Source of the DNA: Blastomussa wellsi
Taxonomy: Eukaryota > Cnidaria > Anthozoa > Scleractinia > Plerogyridae
Assembly: GCA_947652115.1 (NCBI GenBank)
Contig: OX393562.1
Span: 9,764,868-9,828,867 of the forward strand
DNA length: 64,000 nt
Direction: 5' to 3'
In this document: in pieces, positions 49,772-59,339 of the stretch
How the letters are laid out: each line of letters begins with the position of its first letter
Numbering within the stretch: the first letter of the stretch is position 1
Translations under genes and position numbers: made by a program
Notes under the pieces: generated by a model
Told to the model about the DNA's origin: nothing
The model's input: only the letters and a program-made list of their open reading frames with translations
Databases searched by the model: none

Positions 49772-50029
49772 TCAGTGAAAGACAGGGCGGCCGATAATAT
49801 GCCTCTTTCCGTTTTTTAAACACAGGTTGCACAAATCAATTTTCCTGAAACTACAAACTTTCCCGCATGACGTAACTTTTGTGATGCGTTGATTTTTTTC
49901 ACAAAATGGGTGCATTCTCATTTCACAATGAACTTCAAAAAAACCCAGATCCCATTTCTCTTGGATCTTGATTTTAATTAATTCTTTCAATATCATCTCA
50001 CGAATTTCGGGTGGGAGGTTTTTGACCAT
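49772..50029 (-). CDS. Outermost 85-aa gene of Polinton C, cysteine-rich with F-box-like start
   Basis: 'MVKNLPPEIREMILKELIKI' resembles the first helix of F-box domains (L-P-x-E-I-x-x-x-I-L). Then come a Cys/His-rich part ('HCEMRMHPFCEKNQ') and 'CSFRKIDLCNLCLKNGKRH', possibly zinc-binding. The start codon at 50029 is exactly where the right inverted repeat ends, so it shares its upstream DNA with the polymerase at the other end. If the F-box guess is right it could redirect ubiquitin ligases, an accessory role. No copy is readable in B. Confidence 0.5.
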   Translation of the reverse strand: MVKNLPPEIREMILKELIKIKIQEKWDLGFFEVHCEMRMHPFCEKNQRITKVTSCGKVCSFRKIDLCNLCLKNGKRHIIGRPVFH

Positions 50030-50386
50030 GTTCTATATATGTGCGCGCATGTCTTCAAATAATTCCTGAGCCAAAATGTGAAATTTGAGTTTCCTCTCCA
50101 GTTGCCCCATTGATTTTGTGACCGCGCTGTGCCCCCGTTTTCCATTTGAAGGCGTGCAGCCTCCTCTTATGCGCAGTGGTTTTTGCCATGTTTATTCCAC
50201 ACACACATAGAACGTGGTGGTTTCTGGGCGCATGGATTTTTTTGGGTTTGAGTGGGGGATGACGTTGTGGTGTACGCATCCCGGCGAGCCGGCGAGCTGG
50301 TGGGCCGGGATGCGTACACCACAACGTCATCCCCCACTCAAACCCAAAAAAATCCATGCGCTAGAGCCACCCAGTATTATGTGTGT
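50030..50386 (-). repeat. Polinton C right terminal inverted repeat with terminal palindrome
   Basis: Inverted match to 34665-35029. It ends CCCAGTATTATGTGTGT at 50386. The terminal palindrome is centred near 50297, with arms holding TGACGTTGTGGTGTACGCAT and its complement. The inner edge reads, toward the gene, TTTGAAGACATGCGCGCAC and TATATAGAAC before the start codon of the 85-residue gene. Confidence 0.88.
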
Positions 50387-50391
50387 GTCGG
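50387..50391 (+). repeat. Target site duplication of Polinton C, right
   Basis: GTCGG, identical to 34660-34664. Confidence 0.8.
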
Positions 50392-50746
50392 TGCGCCTGT
50401 TGCTGGTATTGCCGCCCTCCTTGGGTTTGCTTCCACATGCCTGTCTGCTGTTAACAAGAAGCTTGAAAGGAAGGTTAAAAAGCACACGAAAATTCAAGCT
50501 CTGGCTCTTGCAAAGCAAGACTCAATCAAAAGCTCCGTCTCTCAAGCTCTTGATGATAACAATGTTTCCGACGCTGATTTCAAACTGATCTTTTGTGAAA
50601 TGTAGCAATATCGTGAACTCAAAGAGAGGCTTCGGGAAAACTTCGCGGTAAAACCGTCCGATTCGCCGAATAGTAATATGTTAAAAAAACAGATTCGGCA
50701 AGAGCTTCTAAAAAAACTGACGGCTTCCAGCACAAATTTGAACTAA
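50392..50746 (+). pseudogene. Polinton B glycine-rich membrane protein, 3' half
   Basis: Continues the gene broken at 34664: 'APVAGIAALLGFASTCLSAV', then 'KKLERKVKKHTKIQALALAK' and 'SQALDDNNVSDADFKLI'. An in-frame TAG at 50603-50605 is followed by 'QYRELKERLREN' to the original stop at 50744-50746. The match to 48931-49566 is clear over its whole length. Confidence 0.85.
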
Positions 50747-51173
50747 ACTTTGTGTCAAAAAAAAGAAAAATCTCTCTCTCTGTTTACCGCAGTTAAAACC
50801 TATTGTGATGTCAATGAAATTCCTTTACGTCATAATGACATCAATTAAATACCTTTTCGCCCAACAAAATCAAGCCTTAAAAATAATTTTTGATTTTGCA
50901 AAAACTTTTTCTATGTCGAAAAGGTATGCGTTTTTGCTATGGCGAAAAGGTATGCAACCTATTGTTCTGCACGTGTTATTCTATTGTTCTTTTATTGAAA
51001 TATTCAGCAGGCGCTTGTTTCACAAACCAAGCTTTGTTTCAATTCACTCGCGTTCTTGAACTTTCTAAAACATAATTACAACACCTGTCAGCGTTATATT
51101 TAGAGGTTGAGTAAAATTCTGCAAACACAAAAAGTTATTATTCTTTCTATAATTACTCTGAAAGACACCCACA
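50747..51173. other. Polinton B spacer, no gene seen
   Basis: AT-rich DNA between the membrane protein gene and the small peptide gene of B. Short open frames only. In C the matching spacer is only 70 bp, so extra sequence may have been inserted here. Confidence 0.4.
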
Positions 51174-51320
51174 ATGATCGTAATTTTTCATGCTCTTATG
51201 TTTGTTTTAAATTAACTTTTTACGCCAAGGTGTATCATTGAAATACGTGAAATCGCCTTTGTGGTTAATCAGGCTTTGAAGGATTGCCACGTGGATGACG
51301 GAAGGAAACCACAGTGTTAA
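51174..51320 (+). pseudogene. Polinton B copy of the 43-aa peptide
   Basis: 'MIVIFHALMFVLN', then an in-frame TAA at 51213-51215, then 'RCIIEIREIAFVVNQALKDC' up to TAA at 51318-51320. Colinear with 49636-49767 of C. Confidence 0.6.
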
Positions 51321-51430
51321 GGGCATCATAGAGAACCTTCTGGAACGCCATTACATGCTTCTACCACTTTAACAACGGACATTATCAAACTCTGGTTAGC
51401 CAGACCAGTGTCCGCCGCGGCAGAGTTTGC

Positions 51431-51762
51431 CACCAGTGCATGCATTTCTTCAACAGGGAATATTTTCTATGTCACATCCGCCGCTTGGCTTGGGTCACGC
51501 TCTTTTGTTTACTTGTGTTTGCTTAATTTTAGTTAAGCATTGGCGTGTGCACTTGCATAATTTTTTGCTTTCACACACATATTTAATACTTGTTATTCTG
51601 GCGCTGCGAAGAACGAGCTTTGCTGGTCACGCTCTTTTGTTTACTCTTGTTTGCATAATTTTTTGCTTACACACATGAAAAATCCTGGTTTTTTGCGCAA
51701 CTCAGAACGAGGGCGATGCCCAAGTTCTGAGTTGCGCTAGCACCAGGATTTGACTTGTGTAT
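51431..51762 (-). repeat. Polinton B right terminal inverted repeat
   Basis: Inverted match to 24175-24506, beginning CACCAGTGCATGCATTTCTT and ending ACCAGGATTTGACTTGTGTAT. The outer part is a hairpin with GCGCAACTCAGAAC and its complement. Confidence 0.85.
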
Positions 51763-51768
51763 AGGTGA
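51763..51768 (+). repeat. Target site duplication of Polinton B, right
   Basis: AGGTGA, identical to 24169-24174. Confidence 0.75.
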
Positions 51769-53235
51769 TGACATGGGCACGCTATTTTAACACGCTAGAC
51801 AAAAGAAAATGCTTTTTTACACTCTTGCAGTGTGTCACAATGCACGGCTCATTAAAAATTTCTTTTGTTTCATATTGCACGGTAATAACAAAGGAGCTTG
51901 TTCATTCTAACAAAGAAGTGTGTCATGGCTGGAAAATAAAATAACAGCATGCAAAATGACAGGCTGCAGCTCGTCTCTGGTGTTCTAAGAAATGTTGTGA
52001 TTCGTTTCTGAACGAAATTTGTTTGCAAGTTGTTAATCGTGCTCTACAAGACTTCTTCGAAGAATTTTCATCTTGTATTCCTTTTGCTAAACAAACCTAG
52101 TCAACGCTTTCTACGCTTTCCTTTACTTTAAATCTTAAAAATATGCTCCTTTGTATTTTCTGAAGCAATGACACTAAATCTTAAACAGCTCTCAAGGCTG
52201 AAAGCGGCTAAATTTGTAAACAGAGATGGGAAGTCTAGATCTTGATCAGATAAGCATATGTGTAAAAATTGTTCCAAATCTGTTCGCTCCAAAAAGCCTA
52301 AAAACTTGAAATAAGCATTGCTCCAAATTAAAGTTGACTTATGAAGAAGTCAAGAAATGTACTCAAAATCATTGACATATCGAAGATTAAAAGCCGTGCA
52401 ATTCTGCATGCGTAATTGTCCATTCCACTCCGCTTCACACTAAAAGCGGAAAGTTCTAATTTTAGCGGACGTGTTATGCAGTTTAACTTTTCTTGGATGA
52501 CTTCAATAACCTTATAATAAGCTTTCAAATAGTGTACGGTTTCTTGCAAAGTCCGTGCCTTGAAGATGAAAATCCAGCACCAGTATTACATGTAATTTTT
52601 TCATCTTCCACGCTTTTGCATTCAGGAATTCACCAGTTACCCTTCGAACTTTTTCCTACCAGAAAGTCCTTGTTTTCTTTGTCTTGTTCTTTGGTAAATT
52701 CCTTTAATTTTCATACAGTATCAGTGATTTAGATTGCTGTTTTTCATTAGCAATTTAGTACGTCCTTTCGTTCGATTGGTGAATTGACACAAGCATATTT
52801 CAAATGAATTTGCCAGCAGGCAACGATCGTTCTATAATTTCTCTGTTCAAGTTTGCTTTTCTGTCCCTGAACTTTTTCCGAGTTATATCACACATTTAGC
52901 TTGACATTGAACATGCTACTTGAACAAAAGCTTTAGCGTGTCAAGTCGTCCCAACAAAAGCCACCGTGACTATCATTGTTTTGCTTATTAAAAATGTGCA
53001 GATCTGTGTCATATGGCACGCCAGGCGTGCCGTGTCATCGCATGCGTGCCCGTGTCATCACCTTTTTACCTGTTTTCCCATGGAGTCACATATGCTGTTG
53101 TATGTTAGTTGTATTTATTCCGAAGTCTCAGAGACAAAATGTGTTGGAAAATAAACAAAAGGTTTACAACTACAAGATGTCTTAATTTGTGCTGCTCACT
53201 AGCCTTATTCGGTTGTTCGCTTTTTCTAATTCTTT
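51769..53235. other. No gene recognised
   Basis: About 1.5 kb of AT-rich DNA with short open frames only. No similarity to other parts of the window was noticed and no splice-linked coding blocks were found by eye. Confidence 0.45.
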
Positions 53236-53600
53236 TTAAACCAGTCTAAATCACCAAAAATCCCGCTAGAACAACACCTTAATCACAATATTTATGCAAT
53301 ATATCCTAATTTAGGCAAGCGGTTCTGGGACACTTTTTTTTAATTTTCAAAAAAAGTAATGAAGGAAACAACTTTTTTTAAACCAGTCTAAATCAGCAAA
53401 AATCCCCCACGCTCCCTACGTTAATCACAATAGTTATGCAATCTAGAGAAATGTATAAAAGCACCCCAATCAGCAAAAATCCCCACGCTTCCTACGTTAA
53501 TCACAATATTTATGTAATCCCGAGGAAATTATAAATCAGCAATAAACCTCACAATACACCACCCCGATCGCCATATTTATGCAATCCAGCGAAAAATAAA
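53236..53600 (+). repeat. Degenerate tandem array
   Basis: Four imperfect units containing AATCAGCAAAAATCCC, ACGTTAATCACAATATTTAT and GCAATC, at about 53245, 53390, 53470 and 53530. Unit spacing is 70 to 140 bp because of insertions. No coding potential. Confidence 0.65.
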
Positions 53601-53957
53601 AAAAAGTAATGACACAACTCACACAAATATAAATTTATCGTATATTTGTGTTTTTTAAATCAGACAGGAAAATAAGAAAAATTAATCATACAATTATATA
53701 TATCCATAAGCTTTTGTTTCAATTCCATCATTCATTAAATATCTTTTATCATCATAACAGCTCAACGATTTTTTCTGAACTTCTAAACTAGATATATTAT
53801 GAATTACGTGAAGTGGAAATGTGACTTCACTGAAACGCAAAGCCGTAATTCATGCAGAGATAGAACTCACATGTAAAGTCACGTTTTTAAAACACTCGAG
53901 GGGGTTTTCCCGGATACAAGTCTGAACATTTTTCTATTGTGATATGCTCACGCGTAG
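53601..53957. other. No gene recognised
   Basis: AT-rich sequence. GTGACTTCACTGAAACG near 53822 and AAAGTCACGTTTTTAAA near 53874 hint at a weak inverted repeat. Nothing else is seen. Confidence 0.4.
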
Positions 53958-54103
53958 AACATTCGAAACAAGTATGGATATAAGTCAGATGTGTTTGAAG
54001 TTTCACAAACTTTTGCTCAACTTCAAACACATCTGCGCAAATGTTTTACAGAAATTCAAGGAAAATATGCTGGAGAGAGAGAGCTGCTTCAAGTGAGGAA
54101 CTT
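53958..54103 (+). pseudogene. Open frame interrupted by the gypsy element, 5' part
   Basis: In the frame that begins after TAG at 53955, the residues include 'SDVFEVSQTFAQLQTH' and 'TEIQGKYAGERELLQVRN'. The frame continues on the other side of the LTR element at 58428 once one AACTT copy is discounted. There is no ATG in this part, so it could be an internal exon or a fragment of a transposon gene. Not recognised. Confidence 0.45.
54099..54103 (+). repeat. Target site duplication of the gypsy element, left
   Basis: AACTT, repeated at 58423-58427. Confidence 0.9.
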
Positions 54104-54199
54104 TGTAGTGTATGCGGTCAGTGGTTGACTTTTGTAAGCATGCGCACTTATGCGCAGTTCCAGTTCCATGTGCTTTCGAATAAAGCTGAATACATGACA
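54104..54199 (+). repeat. Gypsy 5' LTR (96 bp)
   Basis: Begins TGTAGTGTATGCGGTCAG and ends AATACATGACA. It holds GCATGCGCACTTATGCGCAG and an AATAAA at 54180. Identical to the 3' LTR by eye. Confidence 0.93.
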
Positions 54200-54242
54200 G
54201 TGGCGACGAGGATTATGTGTCACTAGAAAAAACGTCGAAAAT

Positions 54243-57200
54243 ATGGCCACTATCGGGAAGATAGAGAGTTTTGATGAAACACAAGAGAAATGGGAAACTT
54301 ATGTGGAACGTGTGGAACAGTTTTTCTTAGCAAACAACGTCGATGAAGACCACCAAGTGCCGACACTATTGAGCTTGATCGGCGGCAAAACGTATGCGCT
54401 GTTCAGAGATCTTCTTACACCAGAAAAACCAGCTACAAAGAGCTTTCAGGAGATCGTCACGACCCTTCAGCAACACTTGAGTCCTAAACCATTGGAAATA
54501 GCAGAACGTTTTCGTTAGCGTGAAGGAGAAACTGTGTTGACCTACGTAGCAGACCTGAAGAAACTAGCGACCGACTGCAACTTTGGCGCCAACCTAAACA
54601 AAGCTTTACGAGATAAATTGGTCTGTGGCCTTAGAAATGTGCAGATACAAAAGCGTTTGCTTTCAGAAGCCAAACTGAAGTATTCCAAGGCTGTGGAAAT
54701 AGCCGTCGCGATGGAAACTGCCATCCATGATGCTTCAGAATTGCAAAGTGAGCTTCAATCAGAACCTCGAGTTGACAAGATCTCAGATAACAGCAAACCA
54801 CCGCCACCCCCACCGCCACCGCCAAATCCACGAGTACCACCGCCGAACCCAACGCCTAAAGCCTGCTATCGATGTGGAGGAGAATCACACGCAGCACACA
54901 ATTGCAGATTCAAGAACCAGACATGCCATTACTGTGGAAAGGTGGGCCATATTTCAAGGGTTTGTCGCTCGAAACAGCAAGGTAAGCCAAAGCACCCACT
55001 GCCAAACACTCCAGTCCATACCGTTGAGTACAGTGAGAGCGATGAATTTGAAGATGTATTAGGCAGCATAAAGATACACAATGTAAGCAAACCGAGCAGT
55101 AGTGTGATCTGGATCGATCTAAAAGTAGAGGGAAAACCACTGAAGATGGAACTGGTCACAGGTTCAGCTGTGTCAATTATCCCACATGATTTGTACATGG
55201 AGAAATTTAGTGACAAGCCCTTGCAAAAAACTGAACTGGCGCTTAAAACCTACACAGGGGAAGACATTATTCCAGTTTGAGTGCTTAAGGCAAATGTTGA
55301 GTACAAAGACCAACAACCATTGGTGTTGGATCTGTATGTGGTTAAGACCAAGGGCCCTGTGTTGATGGGAAGGGATTGGCTCTTCAAAGTACGCCTAGAT
55401 TGGTATTCTATCAAATCATTGAAAGCCTCACAAGTTCCACCATTGGCTAACGAGCGTCTGCAGACTATGCTAGACAAATACTCTGATGTTTTTGGAGATA
55501 AACTTGGAACATTCAAATCAGCTAAAGCAAAGTTAACCCTAAAAGAAGACAGCCAAGCCCATTTCTGCAAAGCTCGTGCTGTGCCATATGCCCTGAGACC
55601 TAAGGTTGAAGAGGAACTAAGAAGACTTCAGAATGAGGGGGTTCTCACGAAAGTTGAGTGGAGCGAGTGGGCAACACCCATTGTACCCGTCCCAAAGAAA
55701 GATGGATCTGTCAGAATCTGCGGTGATTACAAAGGCACAGTGAACCCAGAACTACAAGCTGAGCAATACCCCTTACCTCGCATCGAAGATATCTTTGCAA
55801 AGCTCGCTGGTGGACAGAAATTCTCAAAGATTGACCTTCGTCAGGCCTACCACCAACTAGAGATGGAAGAAGATTCCAAGAAGTACCTCACCATCAACAC
55901 CCACACGGGACTGTTCCAGTACAATAGGCTAGTGTTCGGTATCACATCGGCACCTGCTATCTGGCAGCGCACCATTGACCAAGTTCTGGAAGGAACATCT
56001 GGCACAAGCTGTATCCTTGATGATATGATTATTACTGGCAAGAATGATGAAGAGCACCTGGCTAACTTAGAAGAAGTCCTGCGGCGGCTACAGCTTCATG
56101 GTTTGAGAGCTAACAAGGCTAAATGTGAGTTTTTCAAGGGAAAGATAACTTATTGCGGACATGACATTGACAAAGATGGCCTGCACAAGTCAGCGGCAAA
56201 AGTAGAAGCGGTATTGAAAGCACCACGCCCAAATGACGTAGCTGAACTGAGATCATTTCTCGGGCTAGTCAATTACTACCACAGGTTCTTACCTAACCTT
56301 TCAACAACAGTACACCCCCTGACTCAGCTCTTGGAGAAGAATCATCAGTGGAAATGGTCAGAACAATGCGAGACAGCATTCATCCAGGTGAAAGAAATGA
56401 TCACTTCAGAGCAAGTCTTAACGCATTATGATCCCAACCTACCACTTAGGCTGGCTTGTGACGCATCACCCGTAGGCATTGGGGCAGTGCTTTCTCATGT
56501 GATGAACGACGGTACCGAGCGACCTATAGCTTTTGCTTCAAGGACATTGACAAAAACTGAGCAAAAGTATGCACAGATTGACAAAGAAGCCTTGTCAATA
56601 GTCTGGGGTGTAAAGAAGTTCCATATGTATCTGTTTGGCTGTTCCTTCACTCTGTTCACAGATCATCAGCCATTGACATCAATCTTTCATCTGCGAAAGA
56701 GCATCCCTGTGGTCACTGCAGCTCGTCTTCAACATTATGCCTTGTTCCTGGCGGGCTACGAGAACTCCATTGAATTCAAGAACACTACGATTCACAGTAA
56801 TGCAGATGGTCTTTCACGCCTACCACTTGTAATTGAAGCCAGAGATGAAGAAGTGGTCGACCCAGTGGGTGTATTCAATTTGATGCAGTTTGATCCACTA
56901 CCAGTCAAGGTGGATGACGTCAGGCGAGAAACACAGAGAGATCCTGTCTTGGCCCAAGTTCATGAAATGACCAGAAAGGGATGGCCTCACAACCATGACC
57001 CTGCGCTCAACCCCTACTTTGTTCGCAAAGATGAGATCACATTACAATCAGGCTGTCTGATGTGGGGAATAAGAGTCATAGTACCCCCCAAGTTGAGCCC
57101 TCAAGTTCTTGAGGAACTTCATCAGGGACATATGGGAGTCGTGAAAATGAAGGCCCTAGCCCGTAGTTACATCTGGTGGCCTGGAATCGATAAGGAAATC

Positions 57201-58127
57201 GAAATGGCCGCTAAGTCCTGCTCAGGTTGCCAACTAACACAGAAAGAGCCCAGTACAGTACCAGTGCACCCATGGGAATGGCCCTCGTCCCCCTGGCAAC
57301 GAATTCATATGGATTTCGCAGGCCCTTTCCTTAACAGTATGTTCTTGGTTGTGGTGGATGCACACTCGCGATGGCTAGAGATAGAGAGAATGAATACTAC
57401 AACCTCAGCGAAAACCATTGAAACCCTTCAGAAGTTGTTCGCTAGATATGGAGTACCAGCCCAGTTGGTAAGCGATAATGGGCCGCAGTTTACATCAGAA
57501 GAGTTTCAGCAGTTCCTTAAAAGAAACGGCATCAAACACATCACCTCAGCACCGTACCACCCTGCCACCAATGGCCTAGCAGAACGTGGTGTCCAGAGTT
57601 TCAAGAATGCAATGAAGAGTGAAACTGAAGTGAAGTCCCTGAACCTTAAGTTGGCAAGATTTTTGCTAGCTTATAGAAACACCCCCCACTCAACCACCGG
57701 AGAACCACCATCCCAGCTGTTTTTGGGAAGAAGATTACGCACTCGCCTGGACCTGTTAAAACCAGATCTCAGCACCCAGATAAACAACCGTCAGATAGAC
57801 CAGTCTGTTGCCAAAGGTGGTTCTGTGACAAGGCATTTCTCCATTGGCCAGAGAGTGATAGCACGAAACTACAATGGAAAGTCTAAGTGGGTACCCGGTA
57901 TTGTTCGTGCACAATTAGGACCCCTGTCTTATGAAGTAAAGATTGGTCCTAACTTAGTTTGGCGTCGACACACAGATCAGCTCAAAGATTCTGATGTCCC
58001 GGTTGCAGACAGTCACACACCAGGTTCCTACCCCTTGCCTGTTCCACCTCTAGTCGAGGTTGACCCAGTAGGTGAACTGCCTGAGCAGACAGAAGGGAGA
58101 CAGATTGCCATTTGTCTAATCCTGTAG
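54243..58127 (+). pseudogene. Gypsy gag-pol single frame with two stops
   Basis: One continuous frame from ATG at 54243, broken by TAG at 54516-54518 and TGA at 55278-55280. Gag ends in two CCHC knuckles ('CYRCGGESHAAHNC', 'CHYCGKVGHISRVC') after a polyproline run. The protease motif reads 'ELVTGSAVSII', so the catalytic Asp of DTG is Val. Reverse transcriptase: 'KKDGSVRICGDYK', 'FSKIDLRQAYHQL', 'CILDDMIITG'. RNase H: 'LACDASPVGIGAVLSH' and 'TDHQPLTS'. Integrase: HHCC finger ('HQGHMG' to 'SCSGCQ'), 'IHMDFAGPF', 'VSDNGPQFTSEEF' and 'NGLAERGVQSFK'. A frameshift near 58112 moves the C-terminal tail ('YPTRVRKPPVRMDL') out of frame. The protease change makes this copy non-autonomous even apart from the stops. 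Confidence 0.95.
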
Positions 58128-58326
58128 CTGAACCGTCCGTTAGCAGCCCACCGGGCCAGATTGAACAGGTTCCTGTGAGACGATACCCTACCAGAGTGCG
58201 GAAGCCCCCAGTTCGGATGGACCTTTGAACATTGAACTTTGACCATTGAATGCATGATCATTGAACATTGATGTTTGAACATTTTAACTTTTTTTTAGGG
58301 TAGAGACTAGCTTAAGGGGGAAGAGT

Positions 58327-58422
58327 TGTAGTGTATGCGGTCAGTGGTTGACTTTTGTAAGCATGCGCACTTATGCGCAGTTCCAGTTCCATGTGCTTTC
58401 GAATAAAGCTGAATACATGACA
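58327..58422 (+). repeat. Gypsy 3' LTR (96 bp)
   Basis: Identical to 54104-54199. Preceded by the polypurine tract GGGGGAAGAG at 58315-58325 and followed by the AACTT duplication. Confidence 0.93.
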
Positions 58423-58427
58423 AACTT

Positions 58428-58629
58428 CATGGATATGAAACAATTGGATGTATCCTTTGAAGGTTTGGTTGCTGAAACCGCAAGAAATGAAGATGAACTG
58501 ACTGAACTTTTGAAGACAACATTATTCGCGTCAAGACAAGGGAAGTTGTTGAAAGACGCCAAGGCAGTTCTCACAAGGCGAATGAACAATCGTGGTCGAA
58601 AAATGTGTGGATTTTCAACTCGTTATTGA
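58428..58629 (+). pseudogene. Open frame interrupted by the gypsy element, 3' part
   Basis: Continues 53958-54103: 'FMDMKQLDVSFEGLVAETAR', 'NEDELTELLKTTLFASRQG', 'KLLKDAKAVLTRRMNNRG', with a stop at 58627. The composition is that of a folded helical protein and not repeat noise. No family recognised. Confidence 0.45.
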
Positions 58630-58914
58630 GATATCAGTTTATGAGCTACTTGAAATGTATCCACCATTGTGCTGTGCCGATTCGCACATTTATGGCGAAT
58701 ATGAGAAATTTGCGAAGAAGAAAGTACATTCTGGAAAAACATTTCTTAAGTTATGAAATAATTTATTGCATCACAGGTCACGTGATCAACAGTGGGAAAT
58801 GCGTTTCCCACTTTAAAATGTCAATAATAAGGTCAGCTTTGTGAGACATTGTATACCAGTGTAAGCAGATTTTTTTATCTCAGTATATATTATGGAGACA
58901 GATTGGGATAAAAT

Positions 58915-59106
58915 ATGTTAGAAGCTTTTCCAGAATATAAATGTGAGAAGAAAGAAGCTGAATGCTGTAAGAATAAAAGAATTGTGAATGATGAAGGTAC
59001 TCATGTTTGTGAAAATTGCGGTCTTATTCAGGCTTATGGTATGGTCAATGATTACTATGAAGGTTTTTACCAGAATATTTATAAAATGAGTAGAAAATCA
59101 GTTTAA
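58915..59106 (+). CDS. 63-aa zinc-ribbon protein
   Basis: 'CEKKEAECCKNKRIVNDEG' then 'THVCENCGLIQAYG', then 'YYEGFYQNIYKMSRKSV'. CC-x13-CxxCG is a zinc-ribbon of the kind found at the start of TFIIB and of viral late transcription factors. The rest of such proteins is absent, so this may be a truncated gene or a first exon. It lies 285 bp after the interrupted frame and could belong to the same unknown element. Confidence 0.5.
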   Translation: MLEAFPEYKCEKKEAECCKNKRIVNDEGTHVCENCGLIQAYGMVNDYYEGFYQNIYKMSRKSV

Positions 59107-59339
59107 TATATAGATTTAGCCAAGCCTAAAAGCGGAGCTCCAATATTATTTCTCTGGTGGTAAGGTTCTTTTAAAATAATTTGTGAAAATACCCTCAGAA
59201 AAATTGCTGTCAATGAAATTACGTCCTTTTTATGCAACTTCTATGAGAGATTCCATAGTTGAACCTTCTATTCCAGTGACAGAATTCTGCTGAGGATGAA
59301 AAACATACTATAAACTATATACTATAAACTATGCAGCAG

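Larger units (their letters stand above)
34665..50386 (+). mobile_element. Polinton C (nearly complete, nested in B)
   Basis: A 15.7-kb Polinton/Maverick with about 360-bp inverted repeats, GTCGG duplications and 17 predicted genes. It includes protein-primed-type polymerase B, DDE integrase, A32-like ATPase, double jelly-roll capsid and penton-like protein, which define Polintons and adintovirus-like elements. Only the polymerase shows breaks. It is inserted in the glycine-rich membrane protein gene of B. It is younger than B by nesting, and by being better preserved. Confidence 0.95.
24175..51762 (+). mobile_element. Polinton B (degenerate, interrupted by Polinton C)
   Basis: Bounded by 332-bp inverted repeats (24175-24506 and 51431-51762) and AGGTGA duplications. 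Without the nested element C it measures about 11.9 kb. Its gene order is the same as C: polymerase (+), integrase (-), four small proteins (-), ~200-aa protein (-), ATPase (-), capsid (-), coiled-coil start (+), large tail-anchored protein (-), penton-like (+), glycine-rich membrane protein (+, split by C) and a 43-aa-type peptide (+). Most genes carry stops, frameshifts or deletions. The penton-like frame and some small genes are still open. Confidence 0.92.
54104..58422 (+). mobile_element. Ty3/gypsy LTR retrotransposon with very short LTRs
   Basis: 4.3 kb with two identical 96-bp LTRs (54104-54199, 58327-58422; TG...CA) and 5-bp AACTT duplications. One base after the 5' LTR comes TGGCGACGAGGAT, a primer-binding-type site starting TGG. 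A polypurine tract (AAGGGGGAAGAG) lies just before the 3' LTR. Domain order protease, reverse transcriptase, RNase H, integrase defines Ty3/gypsy. No envelope gene and no chromodomain seen. Identical LTRs point to a recent insertion, or a recent conversion. Confidence 0.95.

Noticed and set aside
57770..58127. Chromodomain or envelope gene after the gypsy integrase
   Set aside because: The tail is a short basic, proline-rich region after a frameshift. There is no chromo-type aromatic cage and no membrane segment.
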